DNA of 21,407 bases from Bacteroidia bacterium (GCA_016209245.1 JACQWN010000222.1:1-21407), one strand, 5' to 3'. Positions 6,976 to 16,560 are shown, counted from the stretch's first letter. Translations and numbers: made by a program. The notes: generated from the letters alone by a model not told the origin.

Positions 6976-9437
6976 TGTGTTCAAGTGTTAATGTGTTTAA
7001 GATGAAAAATTTTATGTTCCCGGTAATATTATTCATTACAACTTCATTATTAGCCGAAAATACTAACATTGACAGCCTTTTACAATTGTATAATAATGCT
7101 CCTGATACTGCAAAGCTGCGCCTGTTAGTTACTATTGCTTGGAAATACAGAGGTATTAACCCTGATAAAAGCATTTATTATTATAACGAAGGAATCAGAT
7201 TGTCAGATAAACTAAATAACCAAAAAGAAAAAGCCAGGTTTATCAATGGGTTAGGAATTATTCATGAGGAGTTAGGAAAATACGATAAAGCGATGGAGTT
7301 TTATAATAAGGCATTAAAAATTCGCGAACAAATTAGCGACTCTTCCGGAATTGCAACATCATTGGGCGCAATAGGGAATTGCTTTGGTTACAAAGGGGAT
7401 TTTGAAAAATCAAAAGTATATATTCAAAAATCTCTTGATTTATCATTACGAATACAAGATAAAACTTTGATAGCGATGAATTATACAAATATGGCTGCAA
7501 TATTTTTAGAGATCGGGAAAATAGAAAAAGCGTTAGATTATTTTCTAAAAACATTAAAAATATTTGAAGAATTGAATAATCTTGCAAATACCAGTGTTTC
7601 GTTATTGAATATTGCTGCAATTTATAATAGCATGAATAATCTGGAAAAAACAAAAGAATATCTTTTTAAAGCGCTTAATATCAATCGGAGATTAAATGAC
7701 AAAAAGGGTTTGGCAGCGTGTTACAATGACATCGGAACACTTTATTATCAAGAAAAAGATTATAAAAATGCTCTTGATTATTGTTTACAATCTGTCAGAT
7801 TAATGGAAGAAATGAAAGATTTATATGGTTTATCCGAATCGTATAATATAATCTCTGCTGTTTACAGAGCTGAAAATAATGTGACAAAAGCGATTGAATA
7901 TGATTTTAAGGCGATTAAAATCCGTGAGGAAATTGACGATAAAATCGGTATGGCTGAAACTTATTACCGGCTTGGAATATCATACCGGATGTTAAAGGAA
8001 TATAATAAATCAATTGAAGTTCTGAGTAAAAGCCTGGAATTAGCAATAAGTATAGGTTTAAAGCCAAGGATATATAAATCATATCAGCAATTATCTTTGA
8101 CCTATTACGAAACCGGCAGGTATAAAGAGGCATTTGATTTATATGAAAAATATTCATTATTAAAGGACAGCATTTATGATGAAAATACACAGAAACAGTT
8201 TACAGAGATGCAGACAAAATACGAGACCGAAAAGAAAGAAAAGGAAATACAATTGTTGAACAAAGACAAACAACTGAAAAACGTGGAATTTAAAAAGCAG
8301 ACCATTGTTAAAAATGCTTTTATTGCAGGATTCATCTTTCTGCTGTTGTTAATATTTATAGTGCTTTTCAGTTATAAAAAGATCAGAAATAAAAATAAGA
8401 TTTTAAAGTTGCAAAAAGCCGAAATCGAAGAAAAAAATGAGGAATTGCACCAGCAGAATGAAGAAATTGCATCGCAGAGGGATGTTATCCTTCAGAAGAA
8501 TCAAGTACTGCAGCAACAAAAGGAAGAAATTGAAGCCCAACGTGATGAAATTGAAACACAACATGCTTTGGTAACAAAGCAAAAAGAAAAGATTGAATTT
8601 ATTCACGGGGAATTAACCGATAGTATCAGGTATGCTCAAAGGATTCAACAGGCAGTACTGCCTGGTGCTGATTTTTTAAATGAAATATTCAGCACAGGTG
8701 AATATTTCATTCTCTTTAAGCCGCGTGATATTGTTTCAGGTGACCTTTATTGGTGTTCACAGCGAAACAATTATCTTTTAATAGCTGTTGCCGATTGCAC
8801 GGGGCATGGTGTGCCAGGCGCTTTTATGAGCATGCTTGGCATTGCATTTTTAAATGAGATTGTAGCACATGAAAATGTAGTTACAGCGAGCCAGGTGCTT
8901 GATCTTATGAGAGAATACATCATCAGGTCGTTGCAACAAAAGGGTATAAGCGGAGAACAGAAAGACGGAATGGATATTGTTTTTTGTGCAATAGATAAAC
9001 CCAACAGCAGAGATATACAACGGGCTGATATGTCCGCCTTCCGGTTACAATTCGCAGGTGCGAATAATTCATTATATCTAATACAAACGGTTGCTCCGCA
9101 ACCATTTGTATTAGAAGAAATCAAGGGGGATAAAATGCCTGTTGCAATACATACGCAAATGCGGCCTTTTACAAACCATGAAATAGAAGTTCACCGTGGT
9201 GATATAATTTACATTTCTTCCGACGGTTATGCAGATCAATTCGGGGGTCCAAACGGTAAAAAATTTAAAAGTAAAAACTTCAGGGAATTAATAAATTCAA
9301 TCTGTTCCAAACCGCTTCCCGAACAAAAGGATATTCTTGACCGAACAATTGAAGAATGGAAGGCATTTATTAATCCACACACTGAACACCCTTTTGAACA
9401 AATAGATGATATTACGGTTATGGGTGTAAAAATATAA
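6975..9437 (+). CDS. TPR sensor with cytoplasmic SpoIIE/PP2C phosphatase domain
   Basis: Up to 820 aa. The ATG at 6975 overlaps the preceding stop, but the ATG at 7002 (MKNFMFPVILFITTSLLA) gives a cleaner signal peptide and is probably the true start. Order: signal peptide; about eight TPR motifs (GLGIIHEELGKYDKAMEFYN..., NDIGTLYYQEKDYKNALDYC...) to about residue 395; one membrane helix near 448-470 (FIAGFIFLLLLIFIVLF); a Gln/Glu-rich coiled coil; a SpoIIE-type phosphatase from about 575. Catalytic motifs are present: FKPRDIVSGDLYW, VADCTGHGVPGAFMSML, KDGMDIVF, FAGANNSLYLI, ISSDGYADQFGG and the terminal QIDDITVMG, including the metal-binding Asp residues. Inferred job: periplasmic TPR signals control dephosphorylation of an unidentified cytoplasmic phosphoprotein, perhaps an anti-sigma antagonist. 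No kinase partner is nearby. Confidence 0.92.
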   Translation: MCSSVNVFKMKNFMFPVILFITTSLLAENTNIDSLLQLYNNAPDTAKLRLLVTIAWKYRGINPDKSIYYYNEGIRLSDKLNNQKEKARFINGLGIIHEELGKYDKAMEFYNKALKIREQISDSSGIATSLGAIGNCFGYKGDFEKSKVYIQKSLDLSLRIQDKTLIAMNYTNMAAIFLEIGKIEKALDYFLKTLKIFEELNNLANTSVSLLNIAAIYNSMNNLEKTKEYLFKALNINRRLNDKKGLAACYNDIGTLYYQEKDYKNALDYCLQSVRLMEEMKDLYGLSESYNIISAVYRAENNVTKAIEYDFKAIKIREEIDDKIGMAETYYRLGISYRMLKEYNKSIEVLSKSLELAISIGLKPRIYKSYQQLSLTYYETGRYKEAFDLYEKYSLLKDSIYDENTQKQFTEMQTKYETEKKEKEIQLLNKDKQLKNVEFKKQTIVKNAFIAGFIFLLLLIFIVLFSYKKIRNKNKILKLQKAEIEEKNEELHQQNEEIASQRDVILQKNQVLQQQKEEIEAQRDEIETQHALVTKQKEKIEFIHGELTDSIRYAQRIQQAVLPGADFLNEIFSTGEYFILFKPRDIVSGDLYWCSQRNNYLLIAVADCTGHGVPGAFMSMLGIAFLNEIVAHENVVTASQVLDLMREYIIRSLQQKGISGEQKDGMDIVFCAIDKPNSRDIQRADMSAFRLQFAGANNSLYLIQTVAPQPFVLEEIKGDKMPVAIHTQMRPFTNHEIEVHRGDIIYISSDGYADQFGGPNGKKFKSKNFRELINSICSKPLPEQKDILDRTIEEWKAFINPHTEHPFEQIDDITVMGVKI

Positions 9438-9452
9438 TTCTATAATTTAATT

Positions 9453-9460
9453 TAAATTTG
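9453..9460 (+). promoter_or_regulatory. Candidate Bacteroidota -7 box upstream of the cyclase gene
   Basis: TAAATTTG fits TAnnTTTG in the 40-base gap after the phosphatase stop. A start of transcription near 9467 would leave about 11 bases before the ATG at 9478 but about 29 before the ATG at 9496, so if this box is real it favours the second start. No convincing -33 box was seen. Confidence 0.35.
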
Positions 9461-9477
9461 TAAAAAATTTTGAAACG

Positions 9478-11586
9478 ATGTATTTTCAATTTTTTATGGT
9501 GAACAGTTACAAAATATTAGATAAAAACAAACTACCGGTATTTGTTCTGATTAGTTTTTTTCTGCTCTTTTCAAGCACTATTTCAAATATTTTGGCACAA
9601 TCCCATATTGACAGCTTGAAATCGGCTCTGCTGAAACAAGAGGATGATACTAACAAAGTAAATACTCTAATCCGACTATCAAGGGCTTTTACAATTACTG
9701 AGCCGGAGAAAGCCATTCTTTATGCTGAAAAATCAAAACGGTTAAGCCGGAAGCTCGATTTTATGAAGGGCATAGGTATGTCGTACGAGAGAATCGGCTA
9801 TGTACATTATAATCACAATAATTTTCAGCAGGGGATTATTTACTTTCTTAAATGTATCAGCATTTACGAAAAAGTTGAAGATAAAGATATAAAGGAACAG
9901 TTGTCTTCTGTATATAATGCAATCGGCATTTTATATTATTACCTGGCCGATTATGATAAAGCGCTGAACTATTACTTTAAGAGCATTAAAGTTGATGAAC
10001 AGCGGGGATATAAACAGGGAATCGCCTCTGCTTATAACAACATTGGAATAATATACAATATTCAGGGAAATTATCAAAAGGCGCTTGAATATTATTTTAA
10101 AAGTCTTGGAATTAATAAGGAAGTCGAAAATAAAGGAGGAATAGCTACCGCTTTTAATAATATCGGTGAAATTTACAGGGAGGTGGGTAAGCTTGACAAA
10201 GCGCTTGAATATTATTTTAAAAGTCTTGAAGCTCATAAAGATGAAAGAAATTTCGACGGTATGTCAACAGCTTATGGAAATGTCGGGTTAGTATATCAAA
10301 ATAAAGGTGAGCTTGACACCGCCTTGAAATACCATCTTAAAGGCCTTGAGCTTCAGGAAAAAACCGGCAATAAATTCAGTCTTGCAGAATCGTATATCAG
10401 CATCGGTTCATTTTATATTCTTGCTAAAGATTATAATAAGGCGAAGAACTATTATCAAAAGGCATTAATATCTGCAGAAAAGCTCGGTGCCTTAAATATT
10501 AAAAAAGATGCCGCCGAGGGTCTTAGTACTGTATATGCAAATCAAAAAGATTATATTACTGCATATCGGTACCATGTTTTATTCAAAAATACAAGCGATT
10601 CTATTTTCCGGAAGGAAAGTCTGCAAAAAATTACTCAGATTGAAATGCAGAACGAATTCGACCGGCAGCAGGAACAACAAGAGCTTAAACAGAAACAAAA
10701 AGAGCTTTCGCAGATTGCCAGGATTAACCGGCAGAGAATTTTTATGTATTCTTCACTCGCCGGCTTTATTATTATGTGCCTGCTCGCCTTTTTCGTATAT
10801 CGTATCTACCTGCATAAGCAGAAAGTTTACTTGTTATTGCAGGAACATAAAAAGCAAATCATGGAAGAAAAAGCCAAATCGGAAAATTTGTTATTGAATA
10901 TTTTACCGAAAACTATAGCTGAAGAACTTAAGCGAAATGGGAGGGCTACTCCGAAACAATATGAAATTGCAACGGTCATGTTTTCCGATTTTGTGGGATT
11001 TACCCGCCTGTGCGAAGATATTAATCCTCTTGAGCTGATTAATGAATTGGATTATTATTTTTCTAAATTCGATACAATCACTGAAAAATATGATGTTGAA
11101 AAAATAAAGACTATTGGCGATTCTTATATGTGCGCCGGCGGTGTTCCCATTAAAAACAGAACACATCCGGTTGATATAGTTCTGGTTGGCCTTGAAATAC
11201 AAAATTTTATGGCAAATATCAACAGTGAAAAGAGAGCCGGCGGAAAGCCCGAATGGAAATTAAGATTAGGCATACATACCGGTGAAGTCATTACAGGGGT
11301 AGTAGGTACAATAAAGTTCGCTTATGACATCTGGGGTAATACTGTAAATGTCGCAAGCCGTTTTGAAGAGTTGGGGGAACCTGGCAAAGTTAACATTTCG
11401 GGGGCTACATACAACCTGATAAAGGACTATTTTATTTGCACTTATCGCGGAAATATATCTGCAAAAAATAAAGGAGAAATTGAAATGTACTTTGTTGAAC
11501 GGCTGAAACCCGAATTTTCTGAAGATATGCCGGGAATAATTCCAAATAAAGAGATGAAAGAAATACTTGAATCTTTAAAAATATGA
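9478..11586 (+). CDS. TPR sensor with class III nucleotidyl (adenylate-type) cyclase domain
   Basis: A 702-aa protein (696 from ATG 9496). N-terminal signal peptide or helix (LPVFVLISFFLLFSSTISN), about seven TPR units (ALNYYFKSIKVDEQRGYKQG, AYNNIGIIYNIQGNYQKALE...), a membrane helix at about 421-445 and a class III cyclase domain from about 495. Catalytic residues are present: metal Asp504 (MFSDFVGFT) and Asp548 (KTIGDSYM), and Asn624 and Arg628 (NTVNVASR). The purine-specifying positions are Lys544 and Asp617 (YDIWGNTVN), the adenylate rather than guanylate pattern, so cAMP is the predicted product. It shares the periplasmic TPR-helix-effector layout of the upstream phosphatase, suggesting parallel signal outputs. 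The next gene overlaps by 4 bases (ATGA). Confidence 0.92.
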   Translation: MYFQFFMVNSYKILDKNKLPVFVLISFFLLFSSTISNILAQSHIDSLKSALLKQEDDTNKVNTLIRLSRAFTITEPEKAILYAEKSKRLSRKLDFMKGIGMSYERIGYVHYNHNNFQQGIIYFLKCISIYEKVEDKDIKEQLSSVYNAIGILYYYLADYDKALNYYFKSIKVDEQRGYKQGIASAYNNIGIIYNIQGNYQKALEYYFKSLGINKEVENKGGIATAFNNIGEIYREVGKLDKALEYYFKSLEAHKDERNFDGMSTAYGNVGLVYQNKGELDTALKYHLKGLELQEKTGNKFSLAESYISIGSFYILAKDYNKAKNYYQKALISAEKLGALNIKKDAAEGLSTVYANQKDYITAYRYHVLFKNTSDSIFRKESLQKITQIEMQNEFDRQQEQQELKQKQKELSQIARINRQRIFMYSSLAGFIIMCLLAFFVYRIYLHKQKVYLLLQEHKKQIMEEKAKSENLLLNILPKTIAEELKRNGRATPKQYEIATVMFSDFVGFTRLCEDINPLELINELDYYFSKFDTITEKYDVEKIKTIGDSYMCAGGVPIKNRTHPVDIVLVGLEIQNFMANINSEKRAGGKPEWKLRLGIHTGEVITGVVGTIKFAYDIWGNTVNVASRFEELGEPGKVNISGATYNLIKDYFICTYRGNISAKNKGEIEMYFVERLKPEFSEDMPGIIPNKEMKEILESLKI

Positions 11587-12374
11587 AATTTAATAACAAA
11601 GTAGTATGGATTACCGGAGCCTCATCGGGTATCGGTGAAGCGTTGGCTTATGAATTTGCCAAGCAGGATGCCGTTCTGATTCTCTCTTCAAATATGGAAA
11701 ACGAGCTTGAGCAAGTAAAAATTAACTGCTTAAAATATTGTAAGAAATGTTACACAATTCCATTTGATATTGCATACCCTGAACAAATCCGTTCTGCTAC
11801 AGATAAGGTACTTTCCGGCTTTGACAGGATTGACTTCCTTATTAACAACGCAGGGGTCAGCCAGCGCTCGTTAGTGATGGAAACACCAATAGAAATTGAC
11901 AGAAAAATAATGGAAATCAATTATTTCGGGTCAGTTATTCTTACTAAAAATATTTTACCTGTAATGGTCAAAAATGGAGGTCATATAGTAGTAATCAGCA
12001 GTATTACCGGCAAGTTTGGATTCCCTTTGCGGTCGGCGTATGCTGCCTCAAAACATGCTTTATACGGCTTTTTTGAATCCGTTCGTACCGAGCTTGAAGA
12101 GAAAAATATCAGAGTCACTATGGTTGCACCAGGACGAATCCGTACAAATATTTCAGTAAATGCATTGACAAAAGACGGAAGCGCTTATGGAATTATGGAC
12201 AGAGGGCAAAATACTGGTATAGGTGTAGAAAAATGTGCCAAAAAAATATTGAAGGCAATCAATAATAACAAAAAAGAAGCTTATATAGGCGGGAAAGAGA
12301 TAATTCTGGTATATCTGAAACGTTATATTCCGTTTTTATTTTATAAGATTGTTTCTAAAGTAATGCCTGTTTGA
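11583..12374 (+). CDS. Short-chain dehydrogenase/reductase (SDR)
   Basis: A 263-aa classical SDR. Cofactor motif TGASSGIG (residues 11-18), INNAG near 90, catalytic Ser140 in VISSITG, Tyr153 and Lys157 in YAASK. The pattern resembles the DHRS7-like/YqjQ-like group acting on lipids, steroids or sugars; the substrate cannot be told. A hydrophobic C-terminal stretch (IILVYLKRYIPFLFYKIV) suggests membrane association. Its start overlaps the cyclase stop (ATGA), so it is translationally coupled to the signalling gene. Its last 34 bases overlap the 3' end of the convergent ATPase gene. Confidence 0.92.
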   Translation: MKFNNKVVWITGASSGIGEALAYEFAKQDAVLILSSNMENELEQVKINCLKYCKKCYTIPFDIAYPEQIRSATDKVLSGFDRIDFLINNAGVSQRSLVMETPIEIDRKIMEINYFGSVILTKNILPVMVKNGGHIVVISSITGKFGFPLRSAYAASKHALYGFFESVRTELEEKNIRVTMVAPGRIRTNISVNALTKDGSAYGIMDRGQNTGIGVEKCAKKILKAINNNKKEAYIGGKEIILVYLKRYIPFLFYKIVSKVMPV

Positions 12375-13636
12375 TTTTTGGTTAAGAGCCATTTCCATAC
12401 AGGAATTATGTTTATTTTTTTATCTTCGTCAACTATTTCTTCTTCCTGATCATACGTTAGTATTAATCCTTCATTTTTCTTGAAATAATTCATGGCTTCT
12501 GCTAATCCGTTTATCTCTCTCTTTTTGTTCCGGTCATTCAACTCACTGCATACTTGTATCATATTTATGGTTTTATCTTTATCAACAGCAATGAAATCAC
12601 ATTCTCCTCTAATTGAAAAATAAAATATTTCCGAGATGGAAGAAAGTGCGTTGGCTACAAGATTTTCGAGCAACCACCCGGTGTCCTTGTTCAATTTTAC
12701 AGAAATTCTCTGAATAAAACCATTATCGGCAAGATAGAACTTTTTATCGTTCATAATTTGTTTTCTGGTAGAATAATCAAACTTATTAATAATACGTGCA
12801 AAATAGGTTTGTTCGAGGTAATGAATAAACTTTTTGACAGTATTAACGCTGCCGGTATTAATAGCCCTTTGTACGGAATTATAACTGAACCGCCGGCCAA
12901 AATTTGAGACCATGTATTGGTATAATTCGCGCAACTGTACCAGGTTATCAACATTGTACCGAACTGCTATATCCTTAATTACAATATCTTCATATACATG
13001 AAGGAGTATTTCATCATTTTTATATTTCACATATTCCGGCATTCCTCCGTTGTAAAAATACTCATTGAAATGTTTTTTAATCATTGCTCTTTTTTCAGTC
13101 CGGTAGATATCCTTTTTATCGTAATTGTAATCATTCCATTTCAGATACTCCGTAAAAGAGAAAGGGGTCAGGACTGTATCGGTGTGCCTGCCGGTAAGCT
13201 TTGTAGCGATTTCTTTGCTCATAAGCTCGGCATTCGAACCGGTCATAAAAAATTTGTATCCTTGATCGTACAACCGCCTGACGAATAATTCAAAGTTTTT
13301 AATATTTTGAATTTCATCAATAAATACTGTTTTCTTATTCCCGAAAAGTTCAATTAATGCTTCGAGTAAAATGTTGAAGTTTTCAGCTTTAAAATTGAAC
13401 AATCGCTCATCCTCAAAAGTCAGGTAAAAAAAATCTGAATCATTGTAGAACTTCTTGATTATTTGTCGTAAAAAAGTTGATTTTCCACAACGACGCAAAC
13501 CTGTAATAACGCATACATGGGGTAAATGGAGTTTTCCCGGAATTTCCTTTATAGCTTCACGTTCAATGCCAGGCTCTCTCATTAAAATTGTATCGCGTTG
13601 CTCCAGAAGGATTTGTTTAATAAATTCTTTTTCCAT
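12341..13636 (-). CDS. AAA-family ATPase with DUF4143 C-terminal domain
   Basis: A 431-aa protein of the AAA_14/DUF4143 family, common in Bacteroidota and archaea. Walker A GLRRCGKS (residues 46-53), Walker B TVFIDEIQ (about 103-110), sensor region FMTGSNAELMSKE (about 130-142) and LTGRHTDTVLTPFSFTEYL. The C-terminal part has LLENLVANALSS...FSIRGECDFIAVDK...MIQVCSEL, a restriction-endonuclease-like (PD-(D/E)xK-type) pattern. These proteins are often highly copied and linked to mobile or defence regions; their function is not established. It is a single gene with its own upstream region, converging on the SDR gene (34-base overlap). The sequence is intact. Confidence 0.9.
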   Translation of the reverse strand: MEKEFIKQILLEQRDTILMREPGIEREAIKEIPGKLHLPHVCVITGLRRCGKSTFLRQIIKKFYNDSDFFYLTFEDERLFNFKAENFNILLEALIELFGNKKTVFIDEIQNIKNFELFVRRLYDQGYKFFMTGSNAELMSKEIATKLTGRHTDTVLTPFSFTEYLKWNDYNYDKKDIYRTEKRAMIKKHFNEYFYNGGMPEYVKYKNDEILLHVYEDIVIKDIAVRYNVDNLVQLRELYQYMVSNFGRRFSYNSVQRAINTGSVNTVKKFIHYLEQTYFARIINKFDYSTRKQIMNDKKFYLADNGFIQRISVKLNKDTGWLLENLVANALSSISEIFYFSIRGECDFIAVDKDKTINMIQVCSELNDRNKKREINGLAEAMNYFKKNEGLILTYDQEEEIVDEDKKINIIPVWKWLLTKNQTGITLETIL

Positions 13637-13645
13637 ATAAAATCA

Positions 13646-13684
13646 TTCAATATAATTGAACAAAATTAATATAATTTATTCAAT
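13646..13684. promoter_or_regulatory. Possible operator repeats upstream of the ATPase
   Basis: A small palindrome, TTCAATATAATTGAA (13646-13660), lies 10 bases before the ATPase ATG, with a further TTCAAT at 13679-13684. Such repeats could bind a regulator, but the DNA is very AT-rich and chance is plausible. The rest of the gap to 13782 shows nothing clear. Confidence 0.25.
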
Positions 13685-14260
13685 TTAGGTGATTAAATTA
13701 TTTCATTTTCACAAACACCGCTTTTATTCGGTTCCTATTCGACTACTTTCGACCCCCATTCGCCTGCACTTCAAATACCAGCTTATTCAATCAGCACAAA
13801 CGCCCCCCAATAGTACGGATCATATTTTTTTCTCATCTCCGATTGCGTTTCACTAAAGGCTTTGCGAATGTCTTTTTGTTTTAACAATTTAGTATAAAAA
13901 GTAACCATGAACTCTTCGGTTTCCTTATCGGGAACCTGCCACAAGCTCATGATTATGTATTTCACCCCAGCCATTTTGAAAGCACGCTGCAGGCCATACA
14001 CACCTTCGCTGCCGCGGATATCGCCGAGACCGGTTTCGCAGGCGGAGAGGACGACCAATTGCGTTTTGCGCATATCCAACTGGGTTACTTCCTGGGCTGT
14101 GAGTACACCGACCTCGCCTTGTCCTACAAAGCGTTGATTCCAGACATTGTTCGCGCCTGCAAGCACAAGCCCGGAACGCATCAACGGATTTTTATTCTTT
14201 ACGAACTGCCATAAGCCGAAACCGGTTGTACCACCGCGAAAAACAAGCATATTTTCATTC

Positions 14261-14338
14261 TGACCCGCAAGGTCACCGTATTCGGAGTCACCGTCTGTTG
14301 AAATGGCACTGCCTTTGGCGAGATGACCTTGCGGGTCA
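14261..14338. repeat. Intragenic palindromic element A in the CHAT coding region
   Basis: Perfect 15-base inverted repeats, TGACCCGCAAGGTCA (14261-14275) and TGACCTTGCGGGTCA (14324-14338), bound a 78-bp (26-codon) segment. On the minus strand it is read in frame as DPQGHLAKGS...GDLAGQ, just after the catalytic HGFFYPDP. The stretch from PDP to NPLMRSGL is about 26 residues longer than in CHAT relatives I recall, which matches the size of the element. Confidence 0.8.
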
Positions 14339-14394
14339 GGATAAAAGAAGCCGTGGGTGGCGATGTGCAGGATTGACGGAGTGCGATTATCATG

Positions 14395-14448
14395 AGACAG
14401 CCGCAGGCTGTCTGTACAAGACCTGTCAGCGTGCGAAGCTCCTGACAG
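14395..14448. repeat. Intragenic palindromic segment C in the CHAT coding region
   Basis: Two adjacent hairpins: AGACAGCC-GCA-GGCTGTCT (14395-14413), perfect, and CTGTCAG (14423-14429)...CTGACAG (14442-14448). On the minus strand it encodes LSGASHADRSCTDSLRLS, between GSQLSV and PSILHIATHGFF, where relatives usually have a short linker. A GC-rich, non-conserved insert. Confidence 0.65.
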
Positions 14449-14665
14449 CGTTTGATGCAAGACAGAGAGCTGCGAGCCAAAAAGCCGCTTAAACGTTTCT
14501 TCCGTAGCGTTTTTGCCGGAGTACAACGCAACAGGAACCTTCCTGCTTTCTAATTTGCTTTTTATTCCTTCTGCCTCTGTGAGAGTTCCCGGCAGGTATG
14601 GCCAAAGCTTGTGCGTGGTTGTGTCGGTGGAATATTCAATGCCGCCAAAGATGCTGGCGGTAAAC

Positions 14666-14744
14666 TGACTCGCAAGGTCACTTGTTTCAGGGTGTTCGCT
14701 TATATTGACTGTAGTACCACCGGCAGAGATGACCTTGCGGGTCG
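14666..14744. repeat. Intragenic palindromic element B (same family as A)
   Basis: Ends TGACTCGCAAGGTCA (14666-14680) and TGACCTTGCGGGTCG (14730-14744), nearly the same as element A, with about 79 bp in total. On the minus strand it reads TRKVISAGGT...SDLASQ, a different frame of the same DNA motif (ACC-CGC-AAG-GTC here, GAC-CCG-CAA-GGT in A). It lies between SSTGIVAM and FGGIEYSTDT. Confidence 0.75.
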
Positions 14745-15429
14745 GCATAGCTACTATGCCGGTGGAGCTTACCTGCTGCAGGTTGTACGCATCGCACAAA
14801 TAAAAGTTCTTTTCTTTAGCAAGAGCAGCAAACGAAACCTTGTGCAGAAGCCCGTCGGGAGAATAGTAAACTGTTTTTACGCCTTCGAGGTATTTTTCAA
14901 GCGGTTGCCATATCAGTTTGTAGAGTGCATCGTTGGTTTTTGCGTTTGTGCCGTATATGCTGTTCACCTGATCGAAATTGTTACCTGTCGCAGCATTGAG
15001 GATTTCCAAAATCTGCTTTTCTTCAAAGAGCTTTATCATTTCAGGATACTTGCTATCCGGTTTTACAAGGAGGGCGCAATAAAGAACGGACCCCGCACTA
15101 AATTTTTTTCTATTGCATTTGCCTGCTGTTCCAATTGCTGTGGGTCTTTGCTGCGTTTGGCTATTTCTGTGGAGTAGAGTTGTGAGATTTCTTTTTTCAA
15201 TGTAATCCATTTTTCGTAGTTCGAAATAAGAGCGGTGTCATTGCTGTTTAAAATGGCTGTGCGCATAGCAGTGGAAGATTTTAACAGCAAACCTTTATTT
15301 TTCACAACATTATTAAATACCGTTCCGGTAATTTCAGAATTTTTTGATTTGTACTTTAGTGAAAAAGAATAAAAACTTGTAAATTTTCCTGCCTGGGTTT
15401 TGAAATACATTTCTTTTTCCTTTTCCGAT

Positions 15430-16560
15430 AAAAATGCAAAATTTTGAGCGATGTTACTGTTTATTATTTCAAGACACTCCAGATACAAAGACGCGGCAGC
15501 AGAGTACTTGTCCGCCCTATCCTTTTCGGAGGAGGCGGAATTGCCCATTGCTTTGTATAATACGGCGAGATTGTTTAAAGATGTTGCATAAAGAGAGTGT
15601 TTTTCACCCAGCACTTCTTTCCAGATGTTCTTTGCTTCAACATACAAATGTTCGGCCGCAGCGTACTTGCCCGCCCTATCCTTTTCGGAGGAAGCGGAAT
15701 TGCCCATTGCATAGTACAATAAGGCGAGATTGTTTAAGGATGTTGCATAATCAGGGTGTTTTTCGCCCAGAATTTCTTTACGTAGTTTCTTTGCCTCAAG
15801 ATACAAAGGTTCTGCTGCAGGATAATTGCCCTTAGCCTGGTATAATCCTGCGAGATTGTTTAAGGATTGTGCATAAAAAGGGTGGTTTCCGCCCAGGGTT
15901 TCTTTTATGATGTTCTTTGCCTCAAGATATAAAGGCTCGGCTGCAGAGTACTTGTCCGCCTTATCCTTTTCGGAGGAGGCGGAATTGCCCATTGCTTTGT
16001 ATAATGCGGCGAGATTGCTTAAGGATAGTGCATAAGAAGGGTGTTTTTCGCCAAGAGCGTCTTTTAGAATGTTCATTGACTGAATATATAAAGGCTCGGC
16101 TGCAGGGAAATTGCCTATTTCCATGAATAATACAGCGAGATTGTTTAAGGACATTGCATAATCAGGGTGTTTTTCGCCCAGAATTTCTTTACGTAGTTTC
16201 TTTGCCTCAAGATACAATGACTCTGCTGCAGGGTAATTACCCATATTATCGTACAATAAGGCGAGATTGTTTAAGGAAGTGGCATAATCAGGGTGTTTTT
16301 CGCCAAGAACTTCTTTATTGAGCTTCTTTGCCTCAAGAAACAAAGGCTCTGCTGCAGGATAATTGCTTATTGCCTGGTATAATGCAGCGAGATTGTTTAA
16401 GGATGTAATCAGGGTGTTTTTCGCCAAGAACTTCTTTACAGATGTTCATTTCCGCAAGATACAAAGGCTCGGCTGTTGAGTAATTGCCTATTGTTTTGTA
16501 TAATTGAGCGAGATTGTTTAAGGATGTTGCATAAGAAGGGTGTTTTTCTACCTTTAAGGT
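15430..16560 (-). repeat. Tandem 126/159-bp TPR-coding repeats
   Basis: At least eight direct repeats encoding 42-residue TPR units, with strong DNA-level similarity (GCGAGATTGTTTAAGGATGT and GGGTGTTTTTCGCC recur on the + strand). Three units carry an extra 33 bases, encoding SASSEKDRADK or a close variant, at about 15505-15546, 15664-15705 and 15948-15990, making those units 159 bp. Such similarity invites unequal recombination and can confuse short-read assembly. Confidence 0.85.

Noticed and set aside
8403..9124. Minus-strand ORFs across the phosphatase gene
   Set aside because: They are shadows of a strongly conserved coding frame on the + strand; composition reflects the coiled coil and the PP2C motifs read backwards.
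15434..16126. Plus-strand ORFs with repeated PPYPFRRRRNCP peptides
   Set aside because: These are antisense translations of the TPR DNA repeats. The minus-strand reading gives a clear TPR family match.
15430..16560. CRISPR-like array from regularly spaced repeats
   Set aside because: The repeats are 126/159 bp, protein-coding, and translate to TPR units; there are no short repeats with unique spacers.
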